Of a stretch of 64,000 nt of DNA, positions 22,400 through 33,379 are shown piece by piece. The position numbers and the translations under genes were made by a program. The notes under the pieces were generated by a model that saw only the letters and a program-made list of their open reading frames with translations, was not told the origin of the DNA and searched no databases. Position 1 is the first letter of the stretch. Each line of letters begins with the position of its first letter. The DNA comes from Telopea speciosissima (Eukaryota > Streptophyta > Magnoliopsida > Proteales > Proteaceae): the NCBI RefSeq assembly GCF_018873765.1, contig NC_057924.1, positions 7,564,001 through 7,628,000 of the forward strand, read 5' to 3'.

Positions 22400-23302
22400 T
22401 TTTAATGGAAAAACATGGGCTAGAGTGAAGATTGATGATTGATGATGATAAGCTTGCAACTTGGTCGTGCTTAATTAGCCAGAATATCGATTCACGCTTC
22501 CCCACTAAGGCATTAACAAGTCTTAAGATTAAATTAAAATGGAGATTAAGTGATTAACAAATAATTAGAGGAACAACACTATCTCTTTATCGTGGAGTGC
22601 AGAGATTGTAAACTCCAACTCCGGTATTTATAAATTATAAATAGGAAGAGAGGGACAACATCTAGAAGAGTCCAAAGAATGAAAACGTACTCCGCCAATT
22701 TATTTTATGTTTATGTTTTATAAAAATAGCACCAAACTCATTAATTAAAGTGGCACGCCAATAGGAGCATCTCACGTGTGCAGAAAAATGAATAATTAAA
22801 ACGGTGCAGGAAAAAATGGAAATCGTAAATAAACAATCACATAATGTAAGAATTTACGTGATTCGATAAGATTTCATATCTCCATGATGATCAAGATGAG
22901 ATCTCTACTTCATTATCATTAATGCAAAATTAGGTTACAGTAGTTCATCCTCACACCTTTTTCTTATAGAGTATGAACTTGTTATAAAATCATAGCAACA
23001 TTATACAGGTACAGGTAACCCAAATACCTTATGACCTCTTACCAACCCTTTAGAATCAATCGGACAAACGCAAGAAACATAATACAAGACATCATCATGT
23101 TCCCCACTAAACCTACATGCTGACCAGCCCTTAAAATGAATATATGGGAGGGGAGGGTGGGACATAACGGCCGGCCACATGTTATGTTCCTGTTGGAGCG
23201 TGGTTTTATGTTCATTTAAAGAGTGTGTTGCTAGCATTTCCAAACGTTTTAATACAAGGGAGCTAGGAGGAGCTCAACATGCCTTCGCTCGGAAGTAGAA
23301 AA
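22400..23302. other. No gene recognised
   Basis: AT-rich DNA. An 80-codon minus-strand frame near 23001-23243 has no motif I know. No splice-bounded exon could be assembled. Confidence 0.45.
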
Positions 23303-23397
23303 GCACGCGTGCCTTTGATTGATCCAATTCTGATTTTTAAAATTTTGTGTATAAGCGCGTGCTTTGATTGATCCAATTCTGATTTTTAAAATCTTGT
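23303..23397. repeat. Tandem duplication, about 50-bp unit
   Basis: Two adjacent copies of gcgcgtg(c)ctttgattg, atccaattctgatttttaa and aat(t/c)ttg differ at only a few places, so the event is recent. Confidence 0.85.
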
Positions 23398-24183
23398 TTT
23401 ATTATGTAAGGAAGGTATAAAGGAATCTGTACAAGGGCAATATAGCAATCTTTCCCTTGAAAAAAATAATCCATCATATCTGCACCCACCCTTTTCTTTT
23501 CATGATACTTTTTTTTCATTTTTTTTTTCGCTTCAGTACTCTCACATAATAAACAAACTATTTCTTCCATTATTAGGTAAGCTTATGTTAATTATTTTTA
23601 ACGGATGTGCAGGCCCTAGAGGTCCAGTTAGAGTTCTTTATCCCATATTTATATATAGTTAGTCACAAATACATTTTACTTATTTTATGTTTTAAGTGAT
23701 GCAATAGTTGTTGTTTATTAAATTAATCATTATTGTATTAATTAGCTCAATTGATGTGTGGGCTAGTATTCAAGTGATAGGTACCGATTTCTATTCATTT
23801 TTTCGATTTCTATTCGATTTAAAACCATCAATTTTGCACTGCAAATCAAAACCGAATTGGAAAGAGAACATATAAAATCAAAACCATATCATTTTTCTAT
23901 AGTGCGATTTGGTTCAATCGTAAACAGTTGGTTCTGGTATTCGATTTTGGATCCATTTTGACACCCTTACACATGTGTCCTTGGCCTGCGTTGGCGTAAG
24001 AGCCACGTAGCCTGTGAACAATCCCCCACCCATAAATAAATAAACGAAGGAGTCAATAAAAAAGATGTGAGAGAAGAGGATAAAAATTCCGAAAGAAGAG
24101 CCTTGAGGATGAGAGTAGGAGAAACTGGTGGCTTCTGTGTATGCTGACTTTCTCAATCATCCCTACCTTACGACCATTCACTA

Positions 24184-24233
24184 TCTACGTCTATGTCTAC
24201 GTCTACGTCTACGTCTATGTCTACGTCTACGTG
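24184..24233. repeat. Hexamer minisatellite (CTACGT/CTATGT)n
   Basis: About eight consecutive 6-bp units, ctacgt with occasional ctatgt, lie about 80 bp upstream of a possible TATA box at 24313. Confidence 0.9.
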
Positions 24234-24309
24234 TGTGGCGTGCACCAGTGCATGTATGGTTGTCCTCCAGTCCTTATAATCTCTTAAGTTGATGGCTTTA
24301 GTAATGAAC

Positions 24310-24487
24310 AGCGATATATATATATAGACTGAGTGAGATGATACCCTCTTCTTCTTCTCACTCCTCTCTGGCTTTGGCTTTACGTCGTTTATTCAGATTG
24401 GGTTGTGGGAGCCATCGGAAAGCGATCGAAGACTGAAAAAGAAATGAAAGTGAGATAGATATCTAGGAAGAGGAGAAGAAGATCGAG
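24310..24487 (+). promoter_or_regulatory. Candidate promoter and non-coding first exon
   Basis: gatatatatatatag at 24312-24326 resembles a TATA box. About 30 bp on begins a C/T-rich leader (cttcttcttctcactcc) of the type seen at plant transcript starts, and 24486 is followed by a good donor (atcgag|gtaagg). No coding exon follows on this strand for at least 15 kb. If transcribed it would be a non-coding RNA or a truncated gene. This is an inference from sequence shape only. Confidence 0.3.
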
Positions 24488-24807
24488 GTAAGGAAGGTTA
24501 CGTTCAAAACTAGTCTATATCATCAGTTGTATGAGGCACAAAAGGTTGGGTTATTGCTTTGCTCCCATGTGAGCTTAGACAGATAAACCAAACGCCCTAA
24601 GATATATGGCCAAGATACACGGTCTGTTTGTACTTCCTAGCTAGTAGGCCTAGGGATTGGGTGGATAGGGATATATTGATTCTAATAATAAGCATTAATT
24701 CCTTCCTTAGGCTTCTATCTGTATTTGGAGAAATGTGATTGGCTCGGAGTCTGAGATGTATGTTCACCTATTGGTTCGTGTAGATGATTCATTCTCCTCC
24801 ATCCCTA

Positions 24808-24985
24808 TAGGACGGTTCACTACTCATCCCTAGGGTTCACAAACTCATACAAGCTAGGGTTTTCATGTGATCCAAAAATACCCCTCCTGATGCCCCTTCT
24901 CCCACCTATCCCACACCTGTGGTGAGTGAATGAATTCTCATTCAGCATGGGTGGAGGGAAACTCGGTCTTATCGTCTGTCTATTA
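24808..24985 (+). repeat. Dispersed repeat D (ggttcac...aaactcggtc), copy 1
   Basis: Words in order: ctagggttcacaaac, agggtttt, atacccctcctgatgcccc, cacacctgtggtgagtgaat, attctcattca and gtggagggaaactcggtc. Relatives lie at 26262-26376, 36485-36612 (inverted), 36805-36955 and, in part, 38330-38395. Confidence 0.75.
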
Positions 24986-25061
24986 TGTTGGAGAAATACT
25001 AAGCGCACTCTTGTCCAATCACTTGTAAGTATATGTGAAATATAACTCCTATCTTTCTTTC

Positions 25062-25315
25062 TTTTTTTTTTTTTTTTTTTTTTTTTTTGTCAGATCCTAT
25101 CAAGGGCCCGTTGGTCACCAGGGGTTGGAGTTCCAACTCAAGGAAGGGCAGCCAAAGGGGGGGGGGGGGGGAGAGAGAATAACAGGATGTTTATCCATTT
25201 GATAAGGGGGGAGGGGAGTCAAAGCAGTGACCTCTCCTTAGACTTAGGCCAAAACTCTATAGCAATGATAGCAACCACGTACTACGCCAAGACCGAGGTG
25301 CTTCCCCCATAGTGC
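25062..25315 (-). mobile_element. tRNA-derived SINE, copy 1, with poly(A) tail
   Basis: Read on the minus strand, a box-A-like tcttggcgtagtacgtgg and a box-B-like ggtcactgctttgactcc lie at RNA-polymerase-III spacing. The body ends in gatctgaca, followed by a long A run (the T run at 25060-25088 on the plus strand). A second copy at 31126-31331 shares the whole order. The long A tail suggests this copy is fairly young. Target duplications were not resolved. Confidence 0.8.
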
Positions 25316-25549
25316 ATTTCTCTTTCATATGCGCTTTTATATTATTTTCTTTCTCCTATTCTAAATATTTGTGTCCCATATGAATGATACCTTTTTTAAA
25401 ACAGCTAGCTATATATTGATGTGGCATACAAAAATCCTTCCCACAAAGGTAGAGAGAGAGGTGTCATAGTGACCTCCACATGTCAATATATGTGAGAAGG
25501 TATAGGAAGGAATCCTCAGAGTGGTGGCATGCATCGTTAGGTTCTTTTT

Positions 25550-25728
25550 TCCTTTTTTTTTTTTGTTTTTTGGGAAAAAGGATTCTGTCCGGGAGTGTTT
25601 CCCCTGCTCCCAAACAAATGATGATGCAAAACAATCGCTCCGCCCTTATAAAAGGTAGAAATCCAACCCTTGTTGATGCTTTCTCATGCACTCTCCAAAC
25701 TCCCAAATAGAAAACTCTTCCCTTTTTT
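25550..25728. repeat. Dispersed repeat, copy 2 (copy 1 at 3545)
   Basis: It shares tgtccgggag, cccaaaca, gttgatgcttt, catgcactct and atagaaaactcttccctttt with 3545-3735 in the same order. The open frames on both strands are not supported by any motif. Confidence 0.6.
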
Positions 25729-26261
25729 TTTTTTTTTTAAATTTCACAATCATTCCCAAAGCCAACGTTTATGTTCATATGATTTCGTTAAGGCATTTTG
25801 TAGATAGTATTAGCATTCCTCTCTATATCATTTTCATATCATCTCCTCCCACTGCAATCAAGTGATGTTCCACTTAACATAATAACCCCACCATTAATTT
25901 AATTTGAAGTCTCTCAACTCTACGTACACATTACAAACAATCTTTCCATGCCTTATTAAATAACTCATAATTAAGACTACTTGATTTTTGATCCCCCACA
26001 TCATAACTTATAAACTTATGGCAAAATCATATCATGTGCAAAGGGTGGGTTGGAATGCGCAAGTCCCCAAAGCTTCATTGATCAATGCATTTCCTCAAAA
26101 GTCAATTTGCCATCTCTATACTTTTCAAGTTACTTATTGTGATTTTGCAACTTTTAGATGTATATTTATAGTAGTTTATTGCTGCTTCAATCATGCTCTC
26201 TTTAGTCAAACCTCATCATTAATAATAAAACAATAAATTGTGTAAGATAAATTCAAGGACT

Positions 26262-26376
26262 AAGTTTCACCCACCATTCTAGGGTTTTAGTATGTTTCAA
26301 AATATCCTCTTAATACAATTCCCGCTCCGTGGTGAATGAGATCCCATTCACCGTGAGTGGAGAGAAACTCGATCCT
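26262..26376 (+). repeat. Dispersed repeat D, copy 2
   Basis: It contains cacccaccattctagggtt, gtatgtttcaaaatatcctc, gtggtgaatgagatcccat and gtggagagaaactcgatcc. These match the order of 36805-36955 with the middle part shortened. Confidence 0.7.
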
Positions 26377-26494
26377 AAAATCAATAATAAACAACATCTA
26401 GAACAACAAACTTGGAGGTGATAAAAGGATATCAATAGCTAAAATATGGGTCACTCAGTAATTTTCACCTATGCTATAATCAATAATTGTTACT

Positions 26495-26650
26495 TATGTC
26501 AGTGTGGGAAGAAATCTATATGTCACACCAATGGCAATGTAGAGAATAATATCATTCATATAGGACACATCACACACGTATGGGTCAGAACAAATGAAAG
26601 AATATATCAGTGTGAGCCCACATCCTATTGTGTGTAAGAGAACACATGAG
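26495..26650. repeat. Dispersed repeat B, copy 2
   Basis: It matches 19700-19850 in word order (see that entry). The duplicated stretch has no coding signal. Confidence 0.65.
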
Positions 26651-26885
26651 AAAACTTTTGTTTGTAAGGGAGGGGAGAATTGTAGGGAAGTATGAGTTGA
26701 GGATATTGTGGTTAGAAAGGATCCAATTTGTGTTGTACGAGCAGGGGGCATGAGATTTTTCTTTATCCTTGTTTCTTTGAGTGGGTCACACAGTAGGCCG
26801 TGGGAAATTGATTTTGGAATATAATTTGGGAGAGTTTTTCTCGACCGACAATTCGCCCACCATCCTAAGGTTCATAAACCCCTAT

Positions 26886-26948
26886 AGGGCTGCATACATT
26901 ATGATCCTCTCCAAACCTTACAGTGGCGAGAGGCTCGTGCACTGGGTA
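26886..26948 (+). mobile_element. Au-SINE 3' fragment
   Basis: ggctgcatacattatgatcc followed by cagtggcgagaggctcgtgc and actgggta is the conserved 3' region of Au-type plant SINEs. The tRNA-related 5' half is missing. It is directly preceded by a piece of repeat D (cacccaccatcctaaggtt... near 26856). Confidence 0.75.
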
Positions 26949-26993
26949 TGATCTCTTTGTTTTTTTAAATATAAATTACTCTTAATTTATTCA

Positions 26994-27132
26994 ATTCAAT
27001 TCAAACTGATAATGTTTAGTCTAAATCAAAATCGAATTGAATGACATTTCACTACACTTTATTCAATTGAATTCAAACTGATAGTGCTTAGTCTAAATCA
27101 AAATCGAATCAAATCGAATGATATTTCACTCT
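26994..27132. repeat. Tandem duplication, about 68-bp unit
   Basis: Two copies of attcaaactgatagtg, ttagtctaaatcaaaatcga and atttcact lie head to tail with several substitutions. The second carries an extra aatcaaatcg. Confidence 0.85.
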
Positions 27133-27970
27133 TTAAACCAAAATTGAAACAACTTTTTTCTACTTTAAATGGCTGATTTTGATTTCGATTTTGATTCTAA
27201 ATTGACTCCCATTGCCAAAAGCTTCCATCTTGTCGTAAAAAATCCATATAGCCAACCACCATAACCAAGGAGTCCTAATCTTCAACTAGTAGTCTTTAAT
27301 CCTCATTCTTTTAAAGTTTTTTTTTTCTTCAATTCTTCTTTGATTCCCTTTTCCTTTCAACACTTCCAAGTTGTTATTTCATTTGTTAACTGGTTATCAC
27401 TTTAGAGTTCAAACTTATCCTTTGGAAGCCAAAGCATGCCGACAACCTAATAAGGATTAATGGAAGTGTTTGTACAAGCCACCATTGTTAGATCTCTGTT
27501 CTCTCACACTCTCACTGTCTCCAGTTTATTATCTACCTTTTCTCTCTCCAAAGTCTGCAACCCTAATTTTAGGAACCTATATTAAGTTTAGGTGGCGCAT
27601 TAATACTAACTAAGGCAATCCATATTAAAACCTTCAGGGTGGCTTTGATAAGGATCAATCACTGTTTGACACATGGCCGGGTTGACTTTGTTACCAAGAG
27701 GGTAAGCAATTAATTAAGAGATCATAAGTAGGGAGTACTGCTGGAAAAAGTGGGTGTCCTCCTCATCTCTCCACTTCATAAAACCACACCCATACTGAAG
27801 ACATGAGCATGACTTCCAATAGCTTTAGTATGTAATTAATTCACCAACCTCATCATCCTTAATTTGAACCCTAATTTAATTCAATGTGGCTGAAGAATCA
27901 CCAGACCTTTCAAGGTAAGCCATTAAGGTAGCAAAAGATGTTTCAACTATTGGGTGATGTGGACCCTACA

Positions 27971-28638
27971 CCATGGTTTGAGGAATCAGTATCGGATTGA
28001 TTGGTATCAATGGAGATCAATATCGATTCCTGGTCAATCCCATATCGATGGATCAATACAGACAAGGATAAAAAATGTATTAAAAAAATCAAGCTTTTTG
28101 AAAGAAAAAAAAAATGACAAATCCAGACCCTTCTAGAGGCACGTGGGATTCCTCTATAGCGTGGCACAGCGTGTAGTGCACATTCGACAGTCTGCAACGC
28201 ACGGACACGCAGCCCAACAACCCACCTATATGTTGGGCTGCGTGCCTGTGCAGTGCAGACCTCGGATGGTGTGCTACACGCTGTATCGCGCTACAAAGGA
28301 CCCAAATCTTCCAGAGGCTGATACCATTACGGATTACAAAAATCCTGCCCCACACAAGATTACAAGAATCACATTATGGTTTCTATTCTATTTTATTTTA
28401 TTTTATTTTTTGAGTGATGGTATTGGATGTGGGTTCACGGGATGGATGCGGGTTTAACCCGACCCATCCTGGATTTTAGTGCATGGTATCGGATCAGGTA
28501 TTGGTCATCCCAGAGACCGATACAGGTCAGCCTGTATCGGACAGTTTTACCCCTGTTCCATCGATACTGGATAGTCTAGGCATCGGGATCGGTGGTTGAT
28601 GATACCGATACACCGGATCCAAATACTTCAAACCATGG
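27971..28638. mobile_element. Small DNA element with CCATGGTTTGA ends and a nested insert
   Basis: Inverted ends CCATGGTTTGA (27971) and TCAAACCATGG (28628-28638) enclose degenerate gtatcgg/ccgatac-rich DNA on both sides. The flanks accctaca and acccatag are similar but not the same, so a target duplication is not established. A second, unrelated foldback (28141-28308) is inserted near the middle. Confidence 0.65.
28141..28308. mobile_element. Foldback element family E, copy 1, 168 bp, nested
   Basis: Long inverted arms: cacagcgtgtagtgcac on the left against gtgctacacgctgtatcgcg on the right. An inner pair (cagcccaacaacc and atgttgggctg) closes the fold. The right end is ggacccaaatc, identical to the right end of copy 2 at 32509-32626. 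Flanking ttctagaggc and ttccagaggc differ at one position, fitting a 9-10-bp target duplication as made by Mutator-like transposases. Confidence 0.85.
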
Positions 28639-28639
28639 A

Positions 28640-30400
28640 CCCATAGACTAAGATCCATAAGCCCAGCATATAAATTAGGTGACCGGGTCTTTTTTAATGA
28701 GAACAATTTCCTGAATGGTTAAACCCTAGCTATCAAGTTTTACTGGCTCTACAAGTAGGTGATTAGCTATTGTAACTAATCTAAAATGATTGAAGAGTGT
28801 GTGTGGGCAGAGAGAGAAAGTAAGAGAAATCTCAAAGTGATCACCATTGCAGTCTCTTTGAGTGCTTGAAAAAACTTGGTTTCATTGTCAATCCGTTTTA
28901 TGCTGGTCATATGGAAAAATTGCTAAAAAGAGATAGAGAAGAGTGAAAGAAACATATACTCGGCAATGTCGATGATTGCCAGTGAAGGATGGACCATACG
29001 AATGGAAACAATTGCTGAGAATTCACATTGTGAGAGAGATAGAGAGAGTTTTCTCATGAAAACCATTGAGAATTCACATTAAGGAAAGCGAAAGACAGAG
29101 ATAAGCACCTTTCAAAAATTTTAGTTTCTTTGTTTTATATGTAAGCTTCAACTTAGCTTTAACTTAAAGTGCAATTCAACATCAGACATTTCCAATGCGT
29201 GGATATCCTTCCAAAGCTTCCAACTGGGCCTTCAGTGGCCCAGGCTGCATAGAAAGAGATGTAGAAGTTGAGTGAGTGACTCTTATAATCTCTCTTTCTA
29301 CAAAAAAAAGCCAGAGATATACGTCCAAAGGAAGAGAACAATAATAAATAGGGGAAAGAGAACCCTACCTGGGCGCGTTCGCTGCCCCTGCGCCTAGACA
29401 ACAGGAGCCGACGAAATAACCACCGCCCTCGGGAAATTCTATCTTTCCATTTAGATGTGGTGCTCATTTTGGTCGCCCCCATGTCTGGGTGCAGAGGCAG
29501 TGTGCCGCATGCACCCAAGTAATGTTGTTTCTCCTTATAAATAATTAGGGTTAGTGTTCTTTATGGGGAAACGGGGCATTTATGTTGGGTTTGGTGGCTT
29601 TTATCTAGACCGGTTGAAGGTTCGGTTCAATGGTGTAGATGAGATAGTGGAGGAGTTAGAGTCTTCAACAATGATGAGTCTTCCAAGAGAGTGGAAGAGG
29701 TGGAGTTTTTCAAGGAAGTAAAATCTTTCAGAAGGTTAAGTATTTCAAGTACGTGGAAGAGTGAAATCTTCAACAAAATTGAGTCTTCCAAGAAAGAGGA
29801 AGTGGGTTGGTGATTGAAAACATTAAGCAAAATAGAGGAGAGATATATATTTTGCTCAACAAGATAAGAGGGGAGAGAAAGAGAGTTAGTGGGTTTTCTC
29901 TAATGAGAGAGAAAACAACAAAGTAGGGAATAAGTCCTATAAAATGATAGAGGTGTTTACCAAAGAAAGTATAGGTGATCCAAATGAGGAGTCAAAATGT
30001 GAGGATCTAAGTGAGAGTCCAAGAGGTACAATGTTGGTGCAACATGTGTACAAAGACTAAGCAAGGAGTCAAGGTGAAGATATGTTGAGTGAATGGGAGA
30101 TGAGAGAAGGGTGTACGTGGGGGCTTGGGTTTGGATATCAAATCGCAAGGGTTATACAATTTTTTCTTCTCTTGATTCATAGTGGAAGTTACACTTCGTG
30201 GATGTAGGCGGTTTTGCCGAAGCATATAAATCTTTTGCCTCTTCTTTGTGTATGTTCTTGTTTTCTTCTTTTGTGTTTTGCTGATCTTGCACATACCGTT
30301 TTCTTGTGTTTCTCACATTGCAAAGTGAAAGTTGGAAAAGTTGTTTTTCCAACCCCAGCACCCTATGCATGCGGGGTCAATAAGAATACATGTGTTGGCA
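28640..30400. other. No gene recognised; purine-rich repeats
   Basis: This holds gagagag runs near 28810 and 29035-29050, a degenerate set of gtcttcca/gtggaaga words at 29655-29810, and purine-rich DNA to 30000. The open minus-strand frames at 29159-29518 and 29627-30370 have no family motif. A gcccccatgtctgggtgcag block near 29476 resembles the GC-rich repeats elsewhere. Confidence 0.45.
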
Positions 30401-30407
30401 TCATGGG

Positions 30408-30572
30408 GGCGGAATTTCCACCTCATATGGGGGGCAAGCGGTCATTTTGGCCCCTCTGTGTGGGCGTGGGTGGTACACTCCCCCCCCCCCCCGGAATTTC
30501 CACCTTATATGGAGGGCAAGCGGTCATTTTGGCCCCTCTGTGTGGGCGTGGGTGGTACACTCCCACCCACCC
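30408..30572. repeat. Tandem duplication, about 83-bp unit
   Basis: Two nearly identical units run from ggaatttccacct(c/t)atatg through gcaagcggtcattttggccc and gtgggcgtgggtggtacact. They are separated by a run of 14 Cs. The second is followed by (ccca)n. Frames repeat with the unit and are not genes. Confidence 0.92.
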
Positions 30573-31125
30573 ACCCAAAGAACTTTACTCCAAATAATTA
30601 ATAAAGTAAAGGGTTCTTTTTAGGAGTCATCATGCCCAATGAAGTATAATCTTCATCATTTTCTAAAGGAAGAAAGCCCTAAAGTATAATGGCCCCTTGA
30701 ACCTCCCAAGCAAGTTAGGGGAGAGTAGTACCAAGACGGCATTGACCTACTGAACCAAGTCAAGCCTGAGTCGTAATTGGAATTTAAAACCAGTCCACAA
30801 TATGCAACCCAAGCCAGTTAAAATTGGGCTGGGCTCCAGTGCCAACCATTTTCATGGCTGGCCCAATTACATAAAAAAGAAGGTAAATTGATTTGTTAAG
30901 CTTTTGATAAGCTGGGCCGGGTCGGGTCGCAAAGACAAAGTTGTCGATGCAATGATTCCAGTAGTGTGAACAAATCCCCCACCTATGAGTAGATAATGAC
31001 AATTCAAAAAGGCAACTCCCTTTCTTTACATATTAGTTGACTACCAACAGTCCATTCATCTTTTATGGCCCACCTAGTTTTTTCCACGTGGAAAGATGAT
31101 AAGACAATCCTCAGCAGTGTTTTTA

Positions 31126-31331
31126 TTATCAGATCCTACCAAGGGCCCATAGGCCACTAAGGGTGATGATACCCAACAGGGTGGCCATGGTGGCATCCCA
31201 ACTCCAAGAGGAGAGGGCAGCCAAGGGGTTGGAGGGAGGGGAGAATCAAACCAATGACCTCTCCCTTGGACTTAGGCCAGCATCTTATTACGTTCGCAGC
31301 CACCACCATGCCAAGAAGTGCTTCTCCTTCA
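31126..31331 (-). mobile_element. tRNA-derived SINE, copy 2
   Basis: On the minus strand: cttggcatggtggtggctgc (box A region), then taagtccaagggagaggtca, then ttggtttgattctcc (box B region), later ggatctgataataaaaa at the 3' end. It is collinear with 25062-25315 but has a short A-rich tail instead of a long poly(A). Confidence 0.8.
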
Positions 31332-32090
31332 ACGGTTGAATACATTGGTATATAGTTTAGCCATGTGGGAATATGCAGGTTTTATCCACATCATATCTAT
31401 TATTCTCGTAAGTTTTCACTTAAATCCAATTTTGAAAATTAGTTGAAATTTCAACTGGTAAAAGCTTAATATAGACCATGTATGATTGAGACGGGAGCCT
31501 AAATTTGACACTTGGCTAATCCATATGATGTATAACTCATCCAATTGTTCGCAAAATCAGCTATCCATGTTGTTCAAAATAGTTGCCATTGGGCCGTCAA
31601 AACAAAAATTTACTATATTATATTATGGAAAAATGTTGGCTATGTTATTGGTATAATGTGCCCTGACACACCCTCTCTCCTCCCTGACTTGTAGATCCTT
31701 GTGTATGAACCATGTGGTGCTCCCTTTTTTTGCTAAAAGGTCAATAAAAGATTATATATATAATAAAAAAAAATGATGTAAAAAAGCCTAACCATTCCTA
31801 AACAAATAAGTTACAAGGAAGATACTGAAGTGGGAATCTACCTTTGGCAAAGCCATCAGCAAGGATAAAGCCAATCCAATGATATACGAATCTAAATTTG
31901 GATCTTCCATGCATATCCCAAACAACATCACTCTGGACAAAATGAGGACAGATATCCCACGAGTCAATCCATTTTGAATAAGCTGCTCTCTTTGCCAGCA
32001 AATCCGTGCGGCACCCCCTACCATGCTCCATTGGGTTAGTGTCTGACAGCACATTAATCCCCTATCTATCATATTGACATGAAAGATATT

Positions 32091-32115
32091 GAGAGAGAGA
32101 GAGAGAGAGAGAGAG
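32091..32115. repeat. (GA)n microsatellite
   Basis: About twelve uninterrupted GA units. Confidence 0.9.
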
Positions 32116-32508
32116 TTTTCTTTTGCCGTGATAGGATGGAAAACTCACGATTTGATAGTCATTATTACTCGCCTAACTAGTTGAAAGTCGAAAATACATC
32201 TATTCATGCCATTAATGCTCATGGTGAAGGCATACATCCTTTGTTGTGGGTGAGGTAAAACCAACCCCCAAAAAAATGGTAGTTATCACAATAAAGGGAG
32301 GGGGGAGAGGAGAGTGGAAATAACCATTAAAAGTAGGAACTCCAAAAAAATCCTTTCAACATCCAATCATTTAGGTTTATTTTGTTTCATACATTTCATT
32401 TTTTAACAAAAACAAATATTATGGTGGATTTCGTACAGTAAAATATGGGGATTTTACTGGAGGAGAGAGAGTATGAAATCTAGTTATTTGTGAAGGGCAT
32501 GTAAAAAA

Positions 32509-32626
32509 TGTGTGGGGCTCCTTTGTAGCGTGACACAGTGTGTAGCACATAGGGCTATGTGTCCAAGCATTGCGGGCCGTCAAATGATACGCTACACACT
32601 GTGTCGTGCTCCAAAGGACCCAAATC
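32509..32626. mobile_element. Foldback element family E, copy 2, 118 bp, 9-bp TSD
   Basis: Arms tcctttgtagcgtgacacag and tgtgtagc pair with gctacaca and ctgtgtcgtgctccaaagga. Both sides carry the exact 9 bp TGTAAAAAA (32500-32508 and 32627-32635). The end ggacccaaatc is shared with copy 1. A 9-bp duplication with long inverted arms fits a Mutator-derived MITE. There is no internal gene. Confidence 0.88.
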
Positions 32627-33094
32627 TGTAAAAAACCCTGCACAATGGTAGTGGGTGATTCCGTTTCCCTGAATAGAAAAACAAAAATTTTTCCAATCCC
32701 AATTTCAGTCAACAAAAGTCGTTTTCATGTCCTTCCTTTTGGTTTAACAAATTAATGCACTACTTGGGGAAGTGTTGCAATCATCTCACATGCCACATAG
32801 TGGCTCCTTTAAGGATGCATTTCCATCCCTGCTTTCATGCTTTGTTAGGGTGTTTTCAAATCAATAAGTAACTTAAGGGAGAGGGTTGGGTATGCTGTCA
32901 GTTTTTAGTAAGTTAGCGGTATGCATCAATTACAAAGTTAGATACAGAAGGACAAGGGAGTCTTTTCCAAGGGGGGAGGAGAGAGGATGACATGTGTTGC
33001 CCTGACAGCACTCCCTCTGGCTCCGTGTGATTGCAAGGAAAATTAAACAGAGGGGAAATAATATTTTAACCTTAAAAAAAAAACTTATGTAATA

Positions 33095-33118
33095 TCTCTC
33101 TCTCTCTCTCTCTCTCTC
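33095..33118. repeat. (CT)n microsatellite
   Basis: An uninterrupted run of twelve CT units. Confidence 0.9.
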
Positions 33119-33261
33119 AAGCGTGGTCATGGAAGCCACACTGCCTGGCAAAGAACCCTCCTCTGATTGTGTGTGTGTGAACAATGATAAAAGTGCACCA
33201 TGTTTCAAGCTCGATCAAGCCACTACCCATGAATCTAGATCTACTTTCATTTAAGGTTTAA

Positions 33262-33372
33262 ATATGTCTTCATGGCGTCAAATCGATGACTAAAGTTGCC
33301 AAAGTTTAGATTTGGGTTTGGATATTTCTTCATGGCATCAAATCGATGACTACGTTGCCAAATTTAGATATG
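33262..33372. repeat. Tandem duplication, about 63-bp unit
   Basis: ttcatggc(g/a)tcaaatcgatg then actaaagttgcc / actacgttgcc and aaatttagat recur head to tail with few changes. Confidence 0.85.
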
Positions 33373-33379
33373 TTGGATT

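Noticed and set aside
22135..22405. Frames on both strands with RIRF/ALRRKDGIQ-like words
   Set aside because: The same words appear on both strands because of the hairpin.
30214..30623. Three overlapping plus-strand frames of 77-127 codons
   Set aside because: They read through an 83-bp tandem duplication and a C-run; no motif and no splice support.
31788..32072. Minus-strand frame with weak similarity to a LINE RNase H tail (ILADGFAKG)
   Set aside because: The match is a few residues only, catalytic residues are not identifiable, and neighbouring DNA shows no other LINE parts.
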